Source of the DNA: Lapidilactobacillus wuchangensis
Lineage (GTDB): Bacteria > Bacillota > Bacilli > Lactobacillales > Lactobacillaceae
Assembly: GCF_003946645.1 (NCBI RefSeq)
Contig: NZ_RHOU01000002.1
Span: forward strand, 90,488 to 154,487
Reading direction: 5' to 3'
DNA: 64,000 nt
Shown here: in pieces, positions 38,641 through 48,358 of the stretch
How positions within the stretch are numbered: the stretch's first letter is position 1
Layout: each line of letters starts with the position of its first letter
Program-made: the position numbers and the translations under genes
The notes under the pieces: generated by a model
The model's input: only the letters and a program-made list of their open reading frames with translations
What the model was told of the DNA's origin: nothing
Database searches by the model: none

Positions 38641-39507
38641 TTAGTTAGCGTCAGACTCTTTAATGGTTGAGCGACCATCAGCACGGGCTTTCAAAATTGC
38701 TTTAGCAATATCAGAATTACTCCAGGCACTATCGCTGACACCTTGATCACGGAGTTGTTGCCGAGCCGTTTTGATTTGGGCAGCGGTCACACTACCGTCA
38801 GTGATGGCACTGTTATCATCGTGAGAGTTGCTAGTTACTGAGGCACTAGAACTAGTATTAGCTGTTGAAGTAGATGATGCTTGATTGGTTGTGCCAGCAG
38901 TTTCACTACTGCTATTAGTATTAGCGCTATTGTTTTCAGTAGTTGTGCTTCTTGTTTCTTGAGCGGTCGTTAATTCGGCGGTTAAAATATCGTTCTTAAG
39001 ATTCAAAGCTTTAATTTTCAAATCTGAAAAATCGTTCAAATTTTGATTTTCCTTGAAAAGATCGGCAAGTAAAGAACTAGCCACTGAGTATTTTTTGTTT
39101 TTAAAGTCGGATTTAGCTGAAGCAATAATTTTATTGATTGCCTTATATTTAGATTCTTGCTGGTCAATTTGATTAGTCAGTTGTTTCTTAGCATTCTTAA
39201 TTGCGGCAGTTGAATTTTTGGTACTGATCTGTTTTAAGGCTGTTTTGGCGCTAGTAAAATTATTTTGGGTTAATTTTTCTTGAGCAGTAGCTAATAACTG
39301 GGCATCTTTCTTGGCAGTGGCGTATTTACTATCCTTGGCTGTTTGATTAGCAGCGTCAAAGTATGCAGAAGCTTGACTGAATTCTTGCTTAGCTACGGCG
39401 TTGTCAGCACTGCTAACTAACGCTGATGCATTTCCTTGCTTGTTGGAGCAAGCTGCTAACAAGATAATTGGTAACACGAGGACAAGTGCACGAACTAATT
39501 TTTTCAT
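38641..39507 (-). CDS. Lipoprotein with helical, tetratricopeptide-like ectodomain
   Basis: About 288 residues from the ATG at 39507 (GGAGGG upstream). The signal peptide ends in the lipobox LLAACSNKQG, so Cys becomes lipid-modified and the protein sits on the outer face of the membrane. Residues about 30-180 are helical with repeating patterns of Ala, Lys and Gln (AVAKQEFSQASAYFDAANQT, TQNNFTSAKTALKQI, FKNKKYSVASSLLADLF), resembling TPR-like helical hairpins. A Ser/Thr/Asn-rich linker (about 190-235) leads to a small C-terminal helical domain (VTAAQIKTARQQLRDQGVSD). Similar two-part lipoproteins occur across lactobacilli without known function. It is transcribed alone. Confidence 0.85.
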   Translation of the reverse strand: MKKLVRALVLVLPIILLAACSNKQGNASALVSSADNAVAKQEFSQASAYFDAANQTAKDSKYATAKKDAQLLATAQEKLTQNNFTSAKTALKQISTKNSTAAIKNAKKQLTNQIDQQESKYKAINKIIASAKSDFKNKKYSVASSLLADLFKENQNLNDFSDLKIKALNLKNDILTAELTTAQETRSTTTENNSANTNSSSETAGTTNQASSTSTANTSSSASVTSNSHDDNSAITDGSVTAAQIKTARQQLRDQGVSDSAWSNSDIAKAILKARADGRSTIKESDAN

Positions 39508-39706
39508 TAATAATCCCTCCATTTTTTCAGTATATCATCTTTCATTTAAAAAAGTTTTTTCCATTTTTAAATTATCATAACTTTAATTAATCAGTAATAA
39601 AAATTCACAATTCGATTTAATATAATCGAAATAGCATCACATGAAAAAATGAAGTAAACTAATAAGTAATGTTGTTATTGGTTTCTGGTTTTTGGAGGTA
39701 TCTTTC

Positions 39707-41818
39707 GTGAAACAATCTAAAAAAATTACGTTTTTCTGTACCGCAATGTTGGCATCAATGACGCTTTTTGCAGCTAATGATTTGATGTCCAATCAAGCAA
39801 CCCAAGCTGTAAAAGCAGCGACATCCTTAACAGTTTCGTCGTCGATTAATAGCTATATTTTAAGTTCTAAGTTTGCCGTGTCTAATGTTACTAAAGAACT
39901 GCATACTTTTTCGATGTTTAATTATTCAACCAGTGATAAAAAGCCGAATGGCATTGTTTTCCACTATACTGATAATCCGAATAATTACAGTGCTCGTAAT
40001 GAGGCTGATTATGAAATTAATGGCGGCTGGCAGGATGCTTTCGTACACACGTTTATTGATGCTGGTACAATTTTAAATATTCACGATACTGATTTCGGTT
40101 CTTGGGGTGGCGGTCCAAAAGCTAACGCGCGTTTTGTACAATTTGAATTGGTGACTGCCCGTAATCGCGAAGAGTTTGCCAAGTCAATCAACAATGCTGC
40201 TTGGTACACAGCGTCAATGGCCGTTAAGTATAACTGGACTTTGACGCCAGCAACTGTCAATGGTGGTGGTACATTATGGACACATTATGACGTGACTAAC
40301 TATTTAGGCGGCACTGATCATACTGATCCAATTGCCTACTTAGCTAAATGGGGATATGACACCACTCAGTTTATGGATTTGGCGAAGTATTATTATAGTG
40401 AGATGGCGAACCAAGGAAATTTCGATAAAGTTGCTTTAACAACCAATGGTTTGGAAATAAGAGGTTGGCACGCAGCAGCGACAACCGAGGGAAAAAATCA
40501 TAGTTTTCTGATTGTTTTGGATGCTGATACTAATCGTGAAATAGCTCGCTACCAGATAAGCCGAACTGTTCGTAACGATGTGGCTAAGTTTTATCCCAAG
40601 CTTTATGGATCAATGAACAGTGGTTTTGAATATAATATTCCGTTATCAACCAATATTACGAATCATCGAATAAAGATTATTTCACGGTATAGTAGTGCAG
40701 CAAATGGTAATTCTGATTATGTAGACTTTACTTCACCAAGTTATAATTTTAGTAAAAATTATTCATCTTTTGATTCAGTTAAACGAGATGGTTATGCATT
40801 AAACGTTCGCGGTTGGCATGCGGCTGATGGAAGTGTCAATCGTCCCTATCACTATATAATTTTGTATAACGATACTGATAATCGTGAAATTACCAGAACA
40901 AAAGTTGACAATTATGTTCGTAACGACGTTGCTGCCCTATATTCGGATGTTTACAATTCTGATAAGTCAGGGTTCTCTACCTCATTTAAGCTTGATCCAA
41001 GTCTCTCGGGAAAGAAAATACGGGTTCTTTCAAGATACTCTGATTCAGCAACAGGTAACGGTAATAATGTTGATCAGTGGTCTAAAGAATATCAGTACGA
41101 ATTTAATCAAAATGTTGGTTCCGTTGATTCTTTCCAAACAAGTGGTTCAAGCATACACGTCTCTGGTTGGAATGCGGCTGATGCTTCTTATAATAAAAAT
41201 TATAGTTTTCTATTTTTAATGGATCAGTCCGGTCGAGAAATAAAGCGTTACTCGATTAATCGTACAAGTCGTCCAGATGTTCTTAAATTTTATCCAAATA
41301 TTTATAATTCAATCAATAGTGGGTTTTCTCTGAACATTCCAATGAGTACTCAGTTAAGCGGGCAAAAGGTTACGGTTAAATTGCGATACTCTGCAAGTAG
41401 TTCTGGTAATTCCAATTACGTTGATACTGACTTTTCAAAACAATATCAATTGCCGACACTTCAAAAAGAAAATAAAGGCAACTTAGATTCGGCCAGAGTT
41501 ATCGACTCTAATATTAGTCTAAGGGGTTGGCACGCTGCGGATAATTCTTATCTTCAACCATATCGTTATTTGTTTTTAATGGATAGTAAAACAAAAAATG
41601 AGGTTGCACGTTTCCCAATAACTTCTGTAAGCCGTCCAGATGTCGCACTCTTTTATCCAATGATCTTTAATGCTAATATGAGTGGCTTTGCACTCAATAT
41701 TCCGTTGAAAGCAGAAATTTCTAATCGGGATTTAAATGTGATGGTACGTTATTCCGACGATATTCGTGGAAATGGCAACACGACTGATTATTGGCTTAAT
41801 GGTAACTTTAAATTTTAG
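39707..41818 (+). CDS. Secreted N-acetylmuramoyl-L-alanine amidase with four C-terminal GW(H/N)AA repeats
   Basis: About 703 residues from the GTG at 39707, eight bases after GGAGG; the TTG at 39692 overlaps that site. A signal peptide (about 1-40) is followed by an Amidase_2 domain (about 60-235): GIVFHYTDNPNNYSARNEAD has a zinc His, TFIDAGTILNIHDTD the second part, and LWTHYDVTNYLGGTDHTDP a further His. Four repeats of about 110 residues start near residues 241, 353, 468 and 591, with the pattern GW(H/N)AAD, then FLMD....E(I/V)xR, RxDVxxxYPxxYNSxxSGF and RYSxxxxGNxN..D. The same repeat ends the wall hydrolase at 54.3-55.5 kb. The repeats probably bind the wall or a wall polymer, and the enzyme cleaves peptidoglycan stem peptides. 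Confidence 0.9.
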   Translation: MKQSKKITFFCTAMLASMTLFAANDLMSNQATQAVKAATSLTVSSSINSYILSSKFAVSNVTKELHTFSMFNYSTSDKKPNGIVFHYTDNPNNYSARNEADYEINGGWQDAFVHTFIDAGTILNIHDTDFGSWGGGPKANARFVQFELVTARNREEFAKSINNAAWYTASMAVKYNWTLTPATVNGGGTLWTHYDVTNYLGGTDHTDPIAYLAKWGYDTTQFMDLAKYYYSEMANQGNFDKVALTTNGLEIRGWHAAATTEGKNHSFLIVLDADTNREIARYQISRTVRNDVAKFYPKLYGSMNSGFEYNIPLSTNITNHRIKIISRYSSAANGNSDYVDFTSPSYNFSKNYSSFDSVKRDGYALNVRGWHAADGSVNRPYHYIILYNDTDNREITRTKVDNYVRNDVAALYSDVYNSDKSGFSTSFKLDPSLSGKKIRVLSRYSDSATGNGNNVDQWSKEYQYEFNQNVGSVDSFQTSGSSIHVSGWNAADASYNKNYSFLFLMDQSGREIKRYSINRTSRPDVLKFYPNIYNSINSGFSLNIPMSTQLSGQKVTVKLRYSASSSGNSNYVDTDFSKQYQLPTLQKENKGNLDSARVIDSNISLRGWHAADNSYLQPYRYLFLMDSKTKNEVARFPITSVSRPDVALFYPMIFNANMSGFALNIPLKAEISNRDLNVMVRYSDDIRGNGNTTDYWLNGNFKF

Positions 41819-41837
41819 GACCGTGGTCTTTAACACT

Positions 41838-41867
41838 AAGAGTCAGATTTAATCTGACTCTTTTTTT
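41838..41867 (+). terminator. Terminator of the amidase gene
   Basis: AAGAGTCAGATT/AATCTGACTC stem followed by seven T. Confidence 0.9.
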
Positions 41868-41944
41868 CTGAATTTGAATAATTTATACAACGGTTTTTGT
41901 TTTTGGTTGTTTAAAGTTGACCTGCGAGGCTAAAGTATTTATTA

Positions 41945-41963
41945 ATCCGTGATTAATACGGAT
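41945..41963. promoter_or_regulatory. Inverted repeat before the polysaccharide locus
   Basis: ATCCGT-GATTAAT-ACGGAT is a perfect 6-bp inverted repeat 73 bases upstream of the first gene of the locus and downstream of a TTGACC -35-like hexamer (about 41918). It could be an operator or the leader hairpin of the long operon. Confidence 0.4.
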
Positions 41964-42036
41964 GGAACGGCTTTTAATTTGTTATTTTTTTTAGTATCAT
42001 TAATTGGGTTTAACATCAGTCTTAGGAGGGAAGCTT

Positions 42037-43296
42037 TTGGAGAAGTTTAATCGTATAGTAATTGTTTTGCTATTATTACTACAGGTATCTTTTTTCTCTT
42101 TGATGAAAACAAATGCAACCTGGTTTTTAATTAACTCTTATGTGTACAAAACATTAACTATCTTTTTGATTGTCTGTTTGATCTGTTTTAATCTAATATT
42201 TAATTATTACAAGGTTAATCAAGTTAGAGAATATCCTTTTTTTACAATGATGCTGACTTGGATCGGAATTTATCTGTTAATCTTAGGTGCATCACAAGTT
42301 GTTTACAATCAAAGCTTTATTACGACCTTAAAAGGTAGTTATGTTTATTTAATGATTGGACTTTATTTTTTACTGGTATTTTTCTTTAATGATGAGGTCA
42401 ATTTTCGATTTATTTTAAGAAGCATTAGTTTTATCGGTTCTACGTATGCGGTTGTTTTATTAATACAGGCTTTCCTTGAAAAAAGTAGTCATATTTTTTT
42501 AGATTTTGGTAATTATGGTCTTAATCCTATTTATGATAGTTTTGGACCAATATTTCATTTCATCAGGGTTGCTGGGCCAGCCGATTTTATTTCTTTTGCA
42601 ATTTTGTTGACTTTAATTAAAATGCTTCACGATAAGTTTTCAATTTTTGATTTGTCGTTGGTATTAATTGATTATTTATACATTGTTTTAGTATCTGGTA
42701 CCCGAATGTATATGATCATTGATTTTATTTTGATTATGACTTTTATCTTAATTTGTCTGTATCAAAAACATGCGGGTATTGTTTATACAATAATTGCTGG
42801 TGGCTTTTTATTAGCGCTTGGAATTCTCCCCAAATTAATACAAGGGTTTACTGGTGGGGAGCGTGGGATGAGCTTTGAAATTCGTACAAATGAAATAAAA
42901 TATTATTTTGACAAGATATTTTATAATCAATGGTTCGGTATCGGTTTTCCTGATGCTAAAAGATATAGTCAACTCATTCACGGCCCAGCTGAAACACATC
43001 TGTTTTCGACTAATGCAAACTATTATTTAGAAGATATTGGTGCATTAGGAATAATCTCAATATTTGGTGCATTAGGAATTATTGCATTAATTTGGTTTAT
43101 TTTAAAATTAGTTACGCTCTTCTTAGTTAGTCAAAGAAAGGGAGAATTTGGACTAATCTTAATTTATTTAACGTTAATGCTTGCAACGCTATCATTGCTT
43201 GATCCACAGCGCATTTTTTATTTATTCGTAATCATTTATGTTTTAGAGTATATTTCAAAGAAAACTAGCGGTAATAATTTGGAGGGAATTTTATGA
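42037..43296 (+). CDS. Polysaccharide polymerase-like membrane protein (Wzy type)
   Basis: About 419 residues from the TTG at 42037, six bases after AGGAGGG. It has about eleven membrane helices and one larger extracytoplasmic loop (about 255-315, with GGERGMSFEIRTNEIKYYF and FGIGFPDAKRYSQLIHGPAE), the shape of O-antigen and capsule polymerases, which join repeat units on undecaprenyl diphosphate outside the membrane. Sequence motifs in this family are weak, so the call rests on topology, loop and context: it overlaps a Wzz-like gene by 4 bases and opens a locus with Wzx and glycosyltransferases. Base composition is clearly more AT-rich than genes before 39 kb. Confidence 0.72.
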   Translation: MEKFNRIVIVLLLLLQVSFFSLMKTNATWFLINSYVYKTLTIFLIVCLICFNLIFNYYKVNQVREYPFFTMMLTWIGIYLLILGASQVVYNQSFITTLKGSYVYLMIGLYFLLVFFFNDEVNFRFILRSISFIGSTYAVVLLIQAFLEKSSHIFLDFGNYGLNPIYDSFGPIFHFIRVAGPADFISFAILLTLIKMLHDKFSIFDLSLVLIDYLYIVLVSGTRMYMIIDFILIMTFILICLYQKHAGIVYTIIAGGFLLALGILPKLIQGFTGGERGMSFEIRTNEIKYYFDKIFYNQWFGIGFPDAKRYSQLIHGPAETHLFSTNANYYLEDIGALGIISIFGALGIIALIWFILKLVTLFLVSQRKGEFGLILIYLTLMLATLSLLDPQRIFYLFVIIYVLEYISKKTSGNNLEGIL

Positions 43297-44393
43297 AAGT
43301 AACAACACAAACACAAACGCTGAAGAATTTATTAAAGGGCCTTAAAAAAACATGGCTGCTTTTTATCTGCTTACTGGTGGGGTTAACTATTGTTTTCTCT
43401 TTAGCTGCGCATTGGTATAGTGGAAGACAAACAGGAGATGTTGAATATAAAGCAACGACAAAAGTCTTAATTACACCAAATAAGAACCAAGAGATGGATG
43501 GCAGTACATTACAAGTGTATCTGAACACGGAAAAATCGATTATTAGTTCTGGAAAGTTTGAAAAGTATTTACAAAAGAGTAAATTGAAACCAAATCTGCT
43601 CAATAAAGAAGATCTAACAAATTATCAGATAGAAAATGATAATGGCACATCAATAATATCCATCCATGAAATTAATCCAGATAAGAAAAAGGCCCTCGCG
43701 ATTGTTAATTATGTTGCTAAAACTATTTCCCGTAATCCGATGAATATGTTACAGGAGGGAACAGCACAAGTAATTGGAACTAGTGATGTTGTACAAACAA
43801 CATCGAATAGAAATATGAAGAAAGTTTATTTATTTGCCTTTGTATTTGCATTATTTATTAGTATGATCATTGCACTTGTTATGGCAAATTATAGTAAAGT
43901 CATATATGATGCGGCGATTATTCATTCGGCATTATCTAATGCAAATATATATGAAGTTTCGAAATTTGCGAACGTAAAGGATGTTTTGGATAAGTTTTTC
44001 AGAAAAACAGCATTCTTTGACAGTAATAATGTTGAAGCGACTGTGATTTATTTTAATAATGCTGATTTGATAAAATCGACATTACTTTCACTTTTGCCAG
44101 CTGATGTTCAAACAAAAACTAAATTGGTCGAATATACAAATGAAAAAAACGATAAGTCAAATGATCAATTTCAACAACTAAGTACGGATTCTCTTTATCA
44201 TGAAACGCTGTCCGCAGATAAAAGCCTAAGCTTGATTGATTGCTCGAAAACCATTAATGTTGGGTCTGGTAAGAATCAGATTTTAATTGTAAAAGACGGT
44301 AGTTTATTGAAATCAGAATTAAACGATTTGGTAGTGGAATTCAATCAAATAACTAATCTTGACTTATATGTGATCTATTATAATGAGGATTAA
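43293..44393 (+). CDS. Wzz/CapA-like chain-length protein with degenerate kinase-like C-terminal domain
   Basis: 366 residues, starting inside the stop of the previous gene (ATGA overlap). Two membrane helices (about 19-40 and 178-200) enclose an external domain with the Wzz pattern (YKATTKVLITPNKNQ, SGKFEKYLQKSKL and DKKKALAIVNYVAKTI). After helix 2 comes a cytosolic region of about 165 residues with alternating strands and helices, ending LDLYVIYYNED. It resembles the position of a BY-kinase domain but has no Walker A: where a P-loop would lie it reads FNNADLIKSTLLSLL. No separate kinase or phosphatase gene is seen in the locus. It probably sets chain length without the usual tyrosine phosphorylation cycle. 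Confidence 0.72.
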   Translation: MKVTTQTQTLKNLLKGLKKTWLLFICLLVGLTIVFSLAAHWYSGRQTGDVEYKATTKVLITPNKNQEMDGSTLQVYLNTEKSIISSGKFEKYLQKSKLKPNLLNKEDLTNYQIENDNGTSIISIHEINPDKKKALAIVNYVAKTISRNPMNMLQEGTAQVIGTSDVVQTTSNRNMKKVYLFAFVFALFISMIIALVMANYSKVIYDAAIIHSALSNANIYEVSKFANVKDVLDKFFRKTAFFDSNNVEATVIYFNNADLIKSTLLSLLPADVQTKTKLVEYTNEKNDKSNDQFQQLSTDSLYHETLSADKSLSLIDCSKTINVGSGKNQILIVKDGSLLKSELNDLVVEFNQITNLDLYVIYYNED

Positions 44394-44396
44394 TCA

Positions 44397-45215
44397 ATGA
44401 AACTGATGGTTGTCATCGTCACTTATCGTAAGAACTTTCTTGATACGCCAAGTGCAGAAACTTTGTTAAAATTTTCCAAAGAAAAACTGATTCAATTGGT
44501 TGTTTACGATAATGAGTGTGTTGGAAATGAAATAACAGAAACAAATGTTATCAATATTAGAAGTGAAAAAAATTTAGGTTTAGCAGTTGCATACAATTTT
44601 GCGTTATCACAGGCGAGGAAGGATAATACAAAATGGCTGCTTTTATTAGATGATGATACAACGATTACTGCGGAATATTTACGAAGTATCCTAGAATTTC
44701 ACACTTCGGCGCCAGTAAAAGCCTTTTTACCAACGGTTATCAGTGAGAATACGATTATTTCTCCTTTAAAGGCTGATCGATATATTTCTTTACGGGAGAA
44801 AGCAATCCCAATATCTGGTTTGTCAGATGACAAAATAATGGCTATTAATTCTGGGACAGTACTTTCAGTTGAAAAATTAGTTGAGATTGGTGGATTTAAT
44901 GAGAGCTTTAGCTTAGATTTCTTGGACCATTGGATTTTCTGGCGGTTAAACCAAGAGAAGGACATGAAATATTTTATTAGCACTCATCAAATTAATCATA
45001 AACTATCTGTTCAATCGTTGAATACTTTAGATTTCGATCGCTATCTGGGTATCTTACAATCAGAATTTCTTTTTTATACTCAGTATGATCGTGAAAAATT
45101 ATCGGAATATAAAAAAAATTTATTTTTCCGGACTATCAAGCACTTTCTGCTAATTAGAAATAGAAAGTTTTGGCGAGCCACATTAAAAGCATATTTTTCC
45201 TTGAAGAATTATTGA
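44397..45215 (+). CDS. Glycosyltransferase family 2 (rhamnosyltransferase-like)
   Basis: 272 residues; starts 3 bases after the Wzz-like gene. The GT-A fold begins with LMVVIVTYRKN, the nucleotide-binding aspartate region includes VVYDNE, and WLLLLDDDTTITAEYL has the DxD metal site. NLGLAVAYNFAL is typical of rhamnosyl- and galactosyltransferases that lengthen cell-wall glycans. No membrane helices. It adds a sugar from a nucleotide donor to a lipid-linked acceptor at the cytosolic face; donor and linkage are unknown. Start ATG with GAGGA upstream. Confidence 0.88.
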   Translation: MKLMVVIVTYRKNFLDTPSAETLLKFSKEKLIQLVVYDNECVGNEITETNVINIRSEKNLGLAVAYNFALSQARKDNTKWLLLLDDDTTITAEYLRSILEFHTSAPVKAFLPTVISENTIISPLKADRYISLREKAIPISGLSDDKIMAINSGTVLSVEKLVEIGGFNESFSLDFLDHWIFWRLNQEKDMKYFISTHQINHKLSVQSLNTLDFDRYLGILQSEFLFYTQYDREKLSEYKKNLFFRTIKHFLLIRNRKFWRATLKAYFSLKNY

Positions 45216-45262
45216 TGTGACTGTTTCCAATCTTAATTAAAGGTTATGAATCTGGTACTTGC

Positions 45263-45291
45263 TTGTCTATCACTATCTAGTACTTTATACT
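45263..45291 (+). promoter_or_regulatory. Internal promoter before rmlA
   Basis: TTGTCT (45263-45268), a 17-base spacer and TATACT (45286-45291), in the 134-base gap between the first glycosyltransferase and rmlA. It would let rmlAC be expressed apart from the polymerase genes. Confidence 0.65.
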
Positions 45292-45349
45292 ATAAAGGTA
45301 GTTTGTCATTTAAAAGATCAATATAATTTTTATAAGGGGTTGTTTTGAG

Positions 45350-46219
45350 ATGAAAGGTATCATTCTTGCTGGTGGTTCAGGAACCCGTTTGTATCCAATC
45401 ACTCGGGCTTTGTCGAAACAATTAATTCCGATTTATGATAAGCCAATGATTTACTACCCAATGTCAGTGTTGATGTTGGCAGGCATTCGCGATATTTTAA
45501 TTATTTCAACACCAACCGACACACCGCGTTTTGAAGAATTATTTGGTGATGGTCATGATTTGGGCTTAAATATTGAGTACGCCGTTCAGGATAAACCGAA
45601 TGGACTTGCTGAAGCGTTCGTGATTGGCGCTGATTTTATTGGCAATGATTCCGTTTGCTTAATTCTTGGTGACAATATTTATTATGGTGGCGGTTTGTCT
45701 AAGATGCTGCAAAAAGCGGCTGCTAAAGAATCTGGTGCCACTGTCTTTGGTTATCACGTTAATGATCCAGAACGGTTTGGTGTGGTTGATTTCGATGAAA
45801 ATATGCATGCTAAGTCGATTGTTGAAAAGCCAGAACACCCAGCCAGCAATTATGCGGTGACTGGTTTGTATTTCTATGACAATCAAGTGGTTGACATTGC
45901 GAAGAACATTAAGCCATCACCTCGGGGTGAATTAGAGATCACTGACGTTAACAAAGCTTATCTTGAAAAGGGTGAACTTGATGTTGAATTAATGGGTCGC
46001 GGTTTTGCTTGGCTTGATACCGGTACTCATGATTCACTTCAAGAGGCAAGTAGTTTTATTGCCACGGTTCAAAAGCGGCAAAACTTAAAGGTTGCTTGTC
46101 TTGAAGAAATCGCTTATCGCATGGGTTATATTGATAAAGAAAAAGTCATTGAACTGGCGCAACCACTTAAGAAAAATGATTATGGTCAGTATTTGTTAAG
46201 ATTAGTATCAGAAGATTAA
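45350..46219 (+). CDS. rmlA: Glucose-1-phosphate thymidylyltransferase
   Basis: 289 residues, the normal RmlA length. It makes dTDP-glucose from dTTP and glucose-1-phosphate, the first step to dTDP-L-rhamnose. [20 protein letters not shown] is the nucleotide-binding motif; [49 protein letters not shown] and [18 protein letters not shown] follow in order. Its GC content is higher than that of the flanking glycosyltransferase genes and codon use resembles housekeeping genes. Promoter TTGTCT-17-TATACT lies upstream. rmlC follows after 16 bases, but rmlB and rmlD are not in the window. Confidence 0.97.
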   Translation: MKGIILAGGSGTRLYPITRALSKQLIPIYDKPMIYYPMSVLMLAGIRDILIISTPTDTPRFEELFGDGHDLGLNIEYAVQDKPNGLAEAFVIGADFIGNDSVCLILGDNIYYGGGLSKMLQKAAAKESGATVFGYHVNDPERFGVVDFDENMHAKSIVEKPEHPASNYAVTGLYFYDNQVVDIAKNIKPSPRGELEITDVNKAYLEKGELDVELMGRGFAWLDTGTHDSLQEASSFIATVQKRQNLKVACLEEIAYRMGYIDKEKVIELAQPLKKNDYGQYLLRLVSED

Positions 46220-46235
46220 AAAAGAGGCTATTAAA

Positions 46236-46817
46236 TTGGGAAAGTTAAAAGTTACCACAACAAAGTTACAAGACGTTAAAATTATTGAACCAGCAGTTTT
46301 TGGTGATAATCGCGGATTCTTTACGGAATCATATTCAGATCGTGATTTCAAAGAAGCTGGGATTAATATTGATTTTATCCAAGATAATCAATCGTTATCA
46401 GCACAAGCTGGCGTGCTTCGTGGTTTACACTTCCAACGTGGTAAGGCTGCTCAAACTAAATTAATTCGAGTTGTCACTGGTGCTGTTTTAGATGTCATTG
46501 TTGATGTACGTAAAGGCTCACCAACATATAAGCAGTGGGAAGGCTACATTCTTTCAGCTAGTAATCATCGTCAATTGTTAGTACCAAAGGGTTATGCACA
46601 TGGCTTTGTAACGTTGACTGATAATGTCAATTTCTTATACAAGTGTGATAACTATTACGATGCAGAAGCAGATGGTGGTTTCAAGTTCAATACACCTGAA
46701 TTAGGCATTAATTGGCCAATTGATTTCGATCAGGCTATTACTTCAGAGAAGGATGCTAATCAACCAAGTTTTACTGAATTTGAAAAAGACAATCCATTTG
46801 TTTATGGTGAAATTTAG
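46236..46817 (+). CDS. rmlC: dTDP-4-dehydrorhamnose 3,5-epimerase
   Basis: 193 residues from a TTG start with AAGAGG upstream. It is a cupin-fold epimerase in dTDP-rhamnose synthesis. FGDNRGFFTESYSDRDF at the start, LSAQAGVLRGLHFQRG with the catalytic His, LDVIVDVRKGSPTYKQW and PKGYAHGFVTLTDNVNFLYK are all conserved. It is in the rmlA operon; a hairpin terminator follows it, so rmlAC and the wzx set may form separate transcripts. The missing rmlB and rmlD must be encoded elsewhere for the pathway to work. Confidence 0.97.
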   Translation: MGKLKVTTTKLQDVKIIEPAVFGDNRGFFTESYSDRDFKEAGINIDFIQDNQSLSAQAGVLRGLHFQRGKAAQTKLIRVVTGAVLDVIVDVRKGSPTYKQWEGYILSASNHRQLLVPKGYAHGFVTLTDNVNFLYKCDNYYDAEADGGFKFNTPELGINWPIDFDQAITSEKDANQPSFTEFEKDNPFVYGEI

Positions 46818-46855
46818 TGAATCAATTTAAGGTGTCAATAAAATAGCAGTATAAT

Positions 46856-46884
46856 AAGGCGATGCTTGTTTAGCATTGCCTTTT
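46856..46884 (+). terminator. Terminator after rmlC
   Basis: AAGGCGATGCT-TGTTT-AGCATTGCCTTTT forms a stem with a short T-run between rmlC and wzx. Confidence 0.8.
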
Positions 46885-46915
46885 AACTTATTTCAGATGA
46901 AGTGAGGAAATCCAG

Positions 46916-48358
46916 TTGATATTTAATTACTTATATAATATGGTCTATCAGGTTTTTGTATTGATAGTCCCGTTGGTGACAATGCCGTATATCTCTCGTG
47001 TCATTGGTCCAACTGGTGTTGGTGTTAATACTTATACTTATGCGATGACTCAATATTTTGTGCTATTTGCGACCTTGGGTATTAATTTGTATGGTAGTCG
47101 TGAGATCGCCTATCAACGTGGCAATAAAGAAAAACTTAGTAAAACATTTTGGGAAATTGAAACGTTATTAATGACGACGGCCATCATTGCCAGCTTGGCA
47201 TTTTTGGTATTTCTTAGTTTCCCCAATAAATATCGATTGTATTATATTGCTCAAGGGGTGGCAATTATTGCCGTGGCATTTGATATTTCATGGTTTTTCA
47301 TGGGAATTGAGAACTTCAAAGTAACTGTGACCAGAAATATCTTAGTTAAAGCAATTTCGCTAGCGTGTATCTTTATCTTTGTTAAAAATAAAGATGATCT
47401 CTTTGTATATATTCTCATTACTTCTTTATCAGTATTGCTAGGAAATATTACACTTTGGCCCTATTTGAAAAATCATGTTGAGAAAATTAAGTTTTCATAT
47501 CTCAAACCGCTTAAGCATTTAAGACCGTCATTAGTCCTATTTGTGCCACAAATTGCAATTAATATTTATGCTATCCTAAACAAACCGATGTTGAAGGTTT
47601 TTAGTTCCGTTGAATCAGCCGGCTTCTTTGACAGTTCAGACAAGATTGTCAAATTATTAGTTGCTCTTTTAACATCTCTGGCAACAGTGGTTATGCCTCG
47701 AGTTGCCAATAGTTTTATTCGCGGTGATAATAAACAAATCGAGCGATTACTGACTAAGAGTTTTGATTATATTTCTTTTTTGTCAATTCCATTAATGTTT
47801 GGCATCGCAGCAGTTGCTAGAGAATTTTCTGTGTTGTTTTTTGGAAAGGCTTTTTATTCAGTTGGCGATATTTTATTGATTGAGGCAATGGTAATTCCAG
47901 TTATTGCTTGGGCAAGTATTACTGGTAATCAATACCTGCTACCGACTAATCACAATAAGGAATATACGATATCTGTTATTGCTGGAGCCATAGCAAATCT
48001 TATTTTAAATATTCCACTAATTTTGTATTTAGGTGCGATTGGGGCGGCAATTTCCACAATCATTTCTGAGCTAGTCGTGACAATGATTCAATTATATTAT
48101 GTAAATAAAACGTATCGGATTAGATCCCTTTATAAAGGAATCTATCGGTACCTTATTGCTGGCTTAATTATGTTCATCACCGTATTCTTGTTAAGTAGTC
48201 GATGGAGCTGGTCAATTAGCCATTTGATTATCGAGGTTATTCTGGGTGGTGTACTTTATTTTGGAATCTTATTTATTTTTAAAACGCCCATACTTTTTGA
48301 AATTATTAATCGTTCACTAAGCAAGTTTCGGCAATTGAGGGGAGGAAATCGTGATTAA
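46916..48358 (+). CDS. Polysaccharide flippase (Wzx type)
   Basis: 480 residues from a TTG start with GAGGA about 8 bases upstream. It has about fourteen membrane helices, as expected for the MATE-like Wzx flippases that move undecaprenyl-linked repeat units across the membrane. The start NMVYQVFVLIVPLVTMPYIS and IGPTGVGVNTYTYAMTQYF are characteristic of the polysaccharide biosynthesis protein family, and the second half contains GLIMFITVFLL-like helices and WASITGNQYLLPTNHNKEY. It overlaps the following glycosyltransferase gene by 8 bases, so the two are coupled. Role in export of the repeat unit made by this locus. Confidence 0.92.
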   Translation: MIFNYLYNMVYQVFVLIVPLVTMPYISRVIGPTGVGVNTYTYAMTQYFVLFATLGINLYGSREIAYQRGNKEKLSKTFWEIETLLMTTAIIASLAFLVFLSFPNKYRLYYIAQGVAIIAVAFDISWFFMGIENFKVTVTRNILVKAISLACIFIFVKNKDDLFVYILITSLSVLLGNITLWPYLKNHVEKIKFSYLKPLKHLRPSLVLFVPQIAINIYAILNKPMLKVFSSVESAGFFDSSDKIVKLLVALLTSLATVVMPRVANSFIRGDNKQIERLLTKSFDYISFLSIPLMFGIAAVAREFSVLFFGKAFYSVGDILLIEAMVIPVIAWASITGNQYLLPTNHNKEYTISVIAGAIANLILNIPLILYLGAIGAAISTIISELVVTMIQLYYVNKTYRIRSLYKGIYRYLIAGLIMFITVFLLSSRWSWSISHLIIEVILGGVLYFGILFIFKTPILFEIINRSLSKFRQLRGGNRD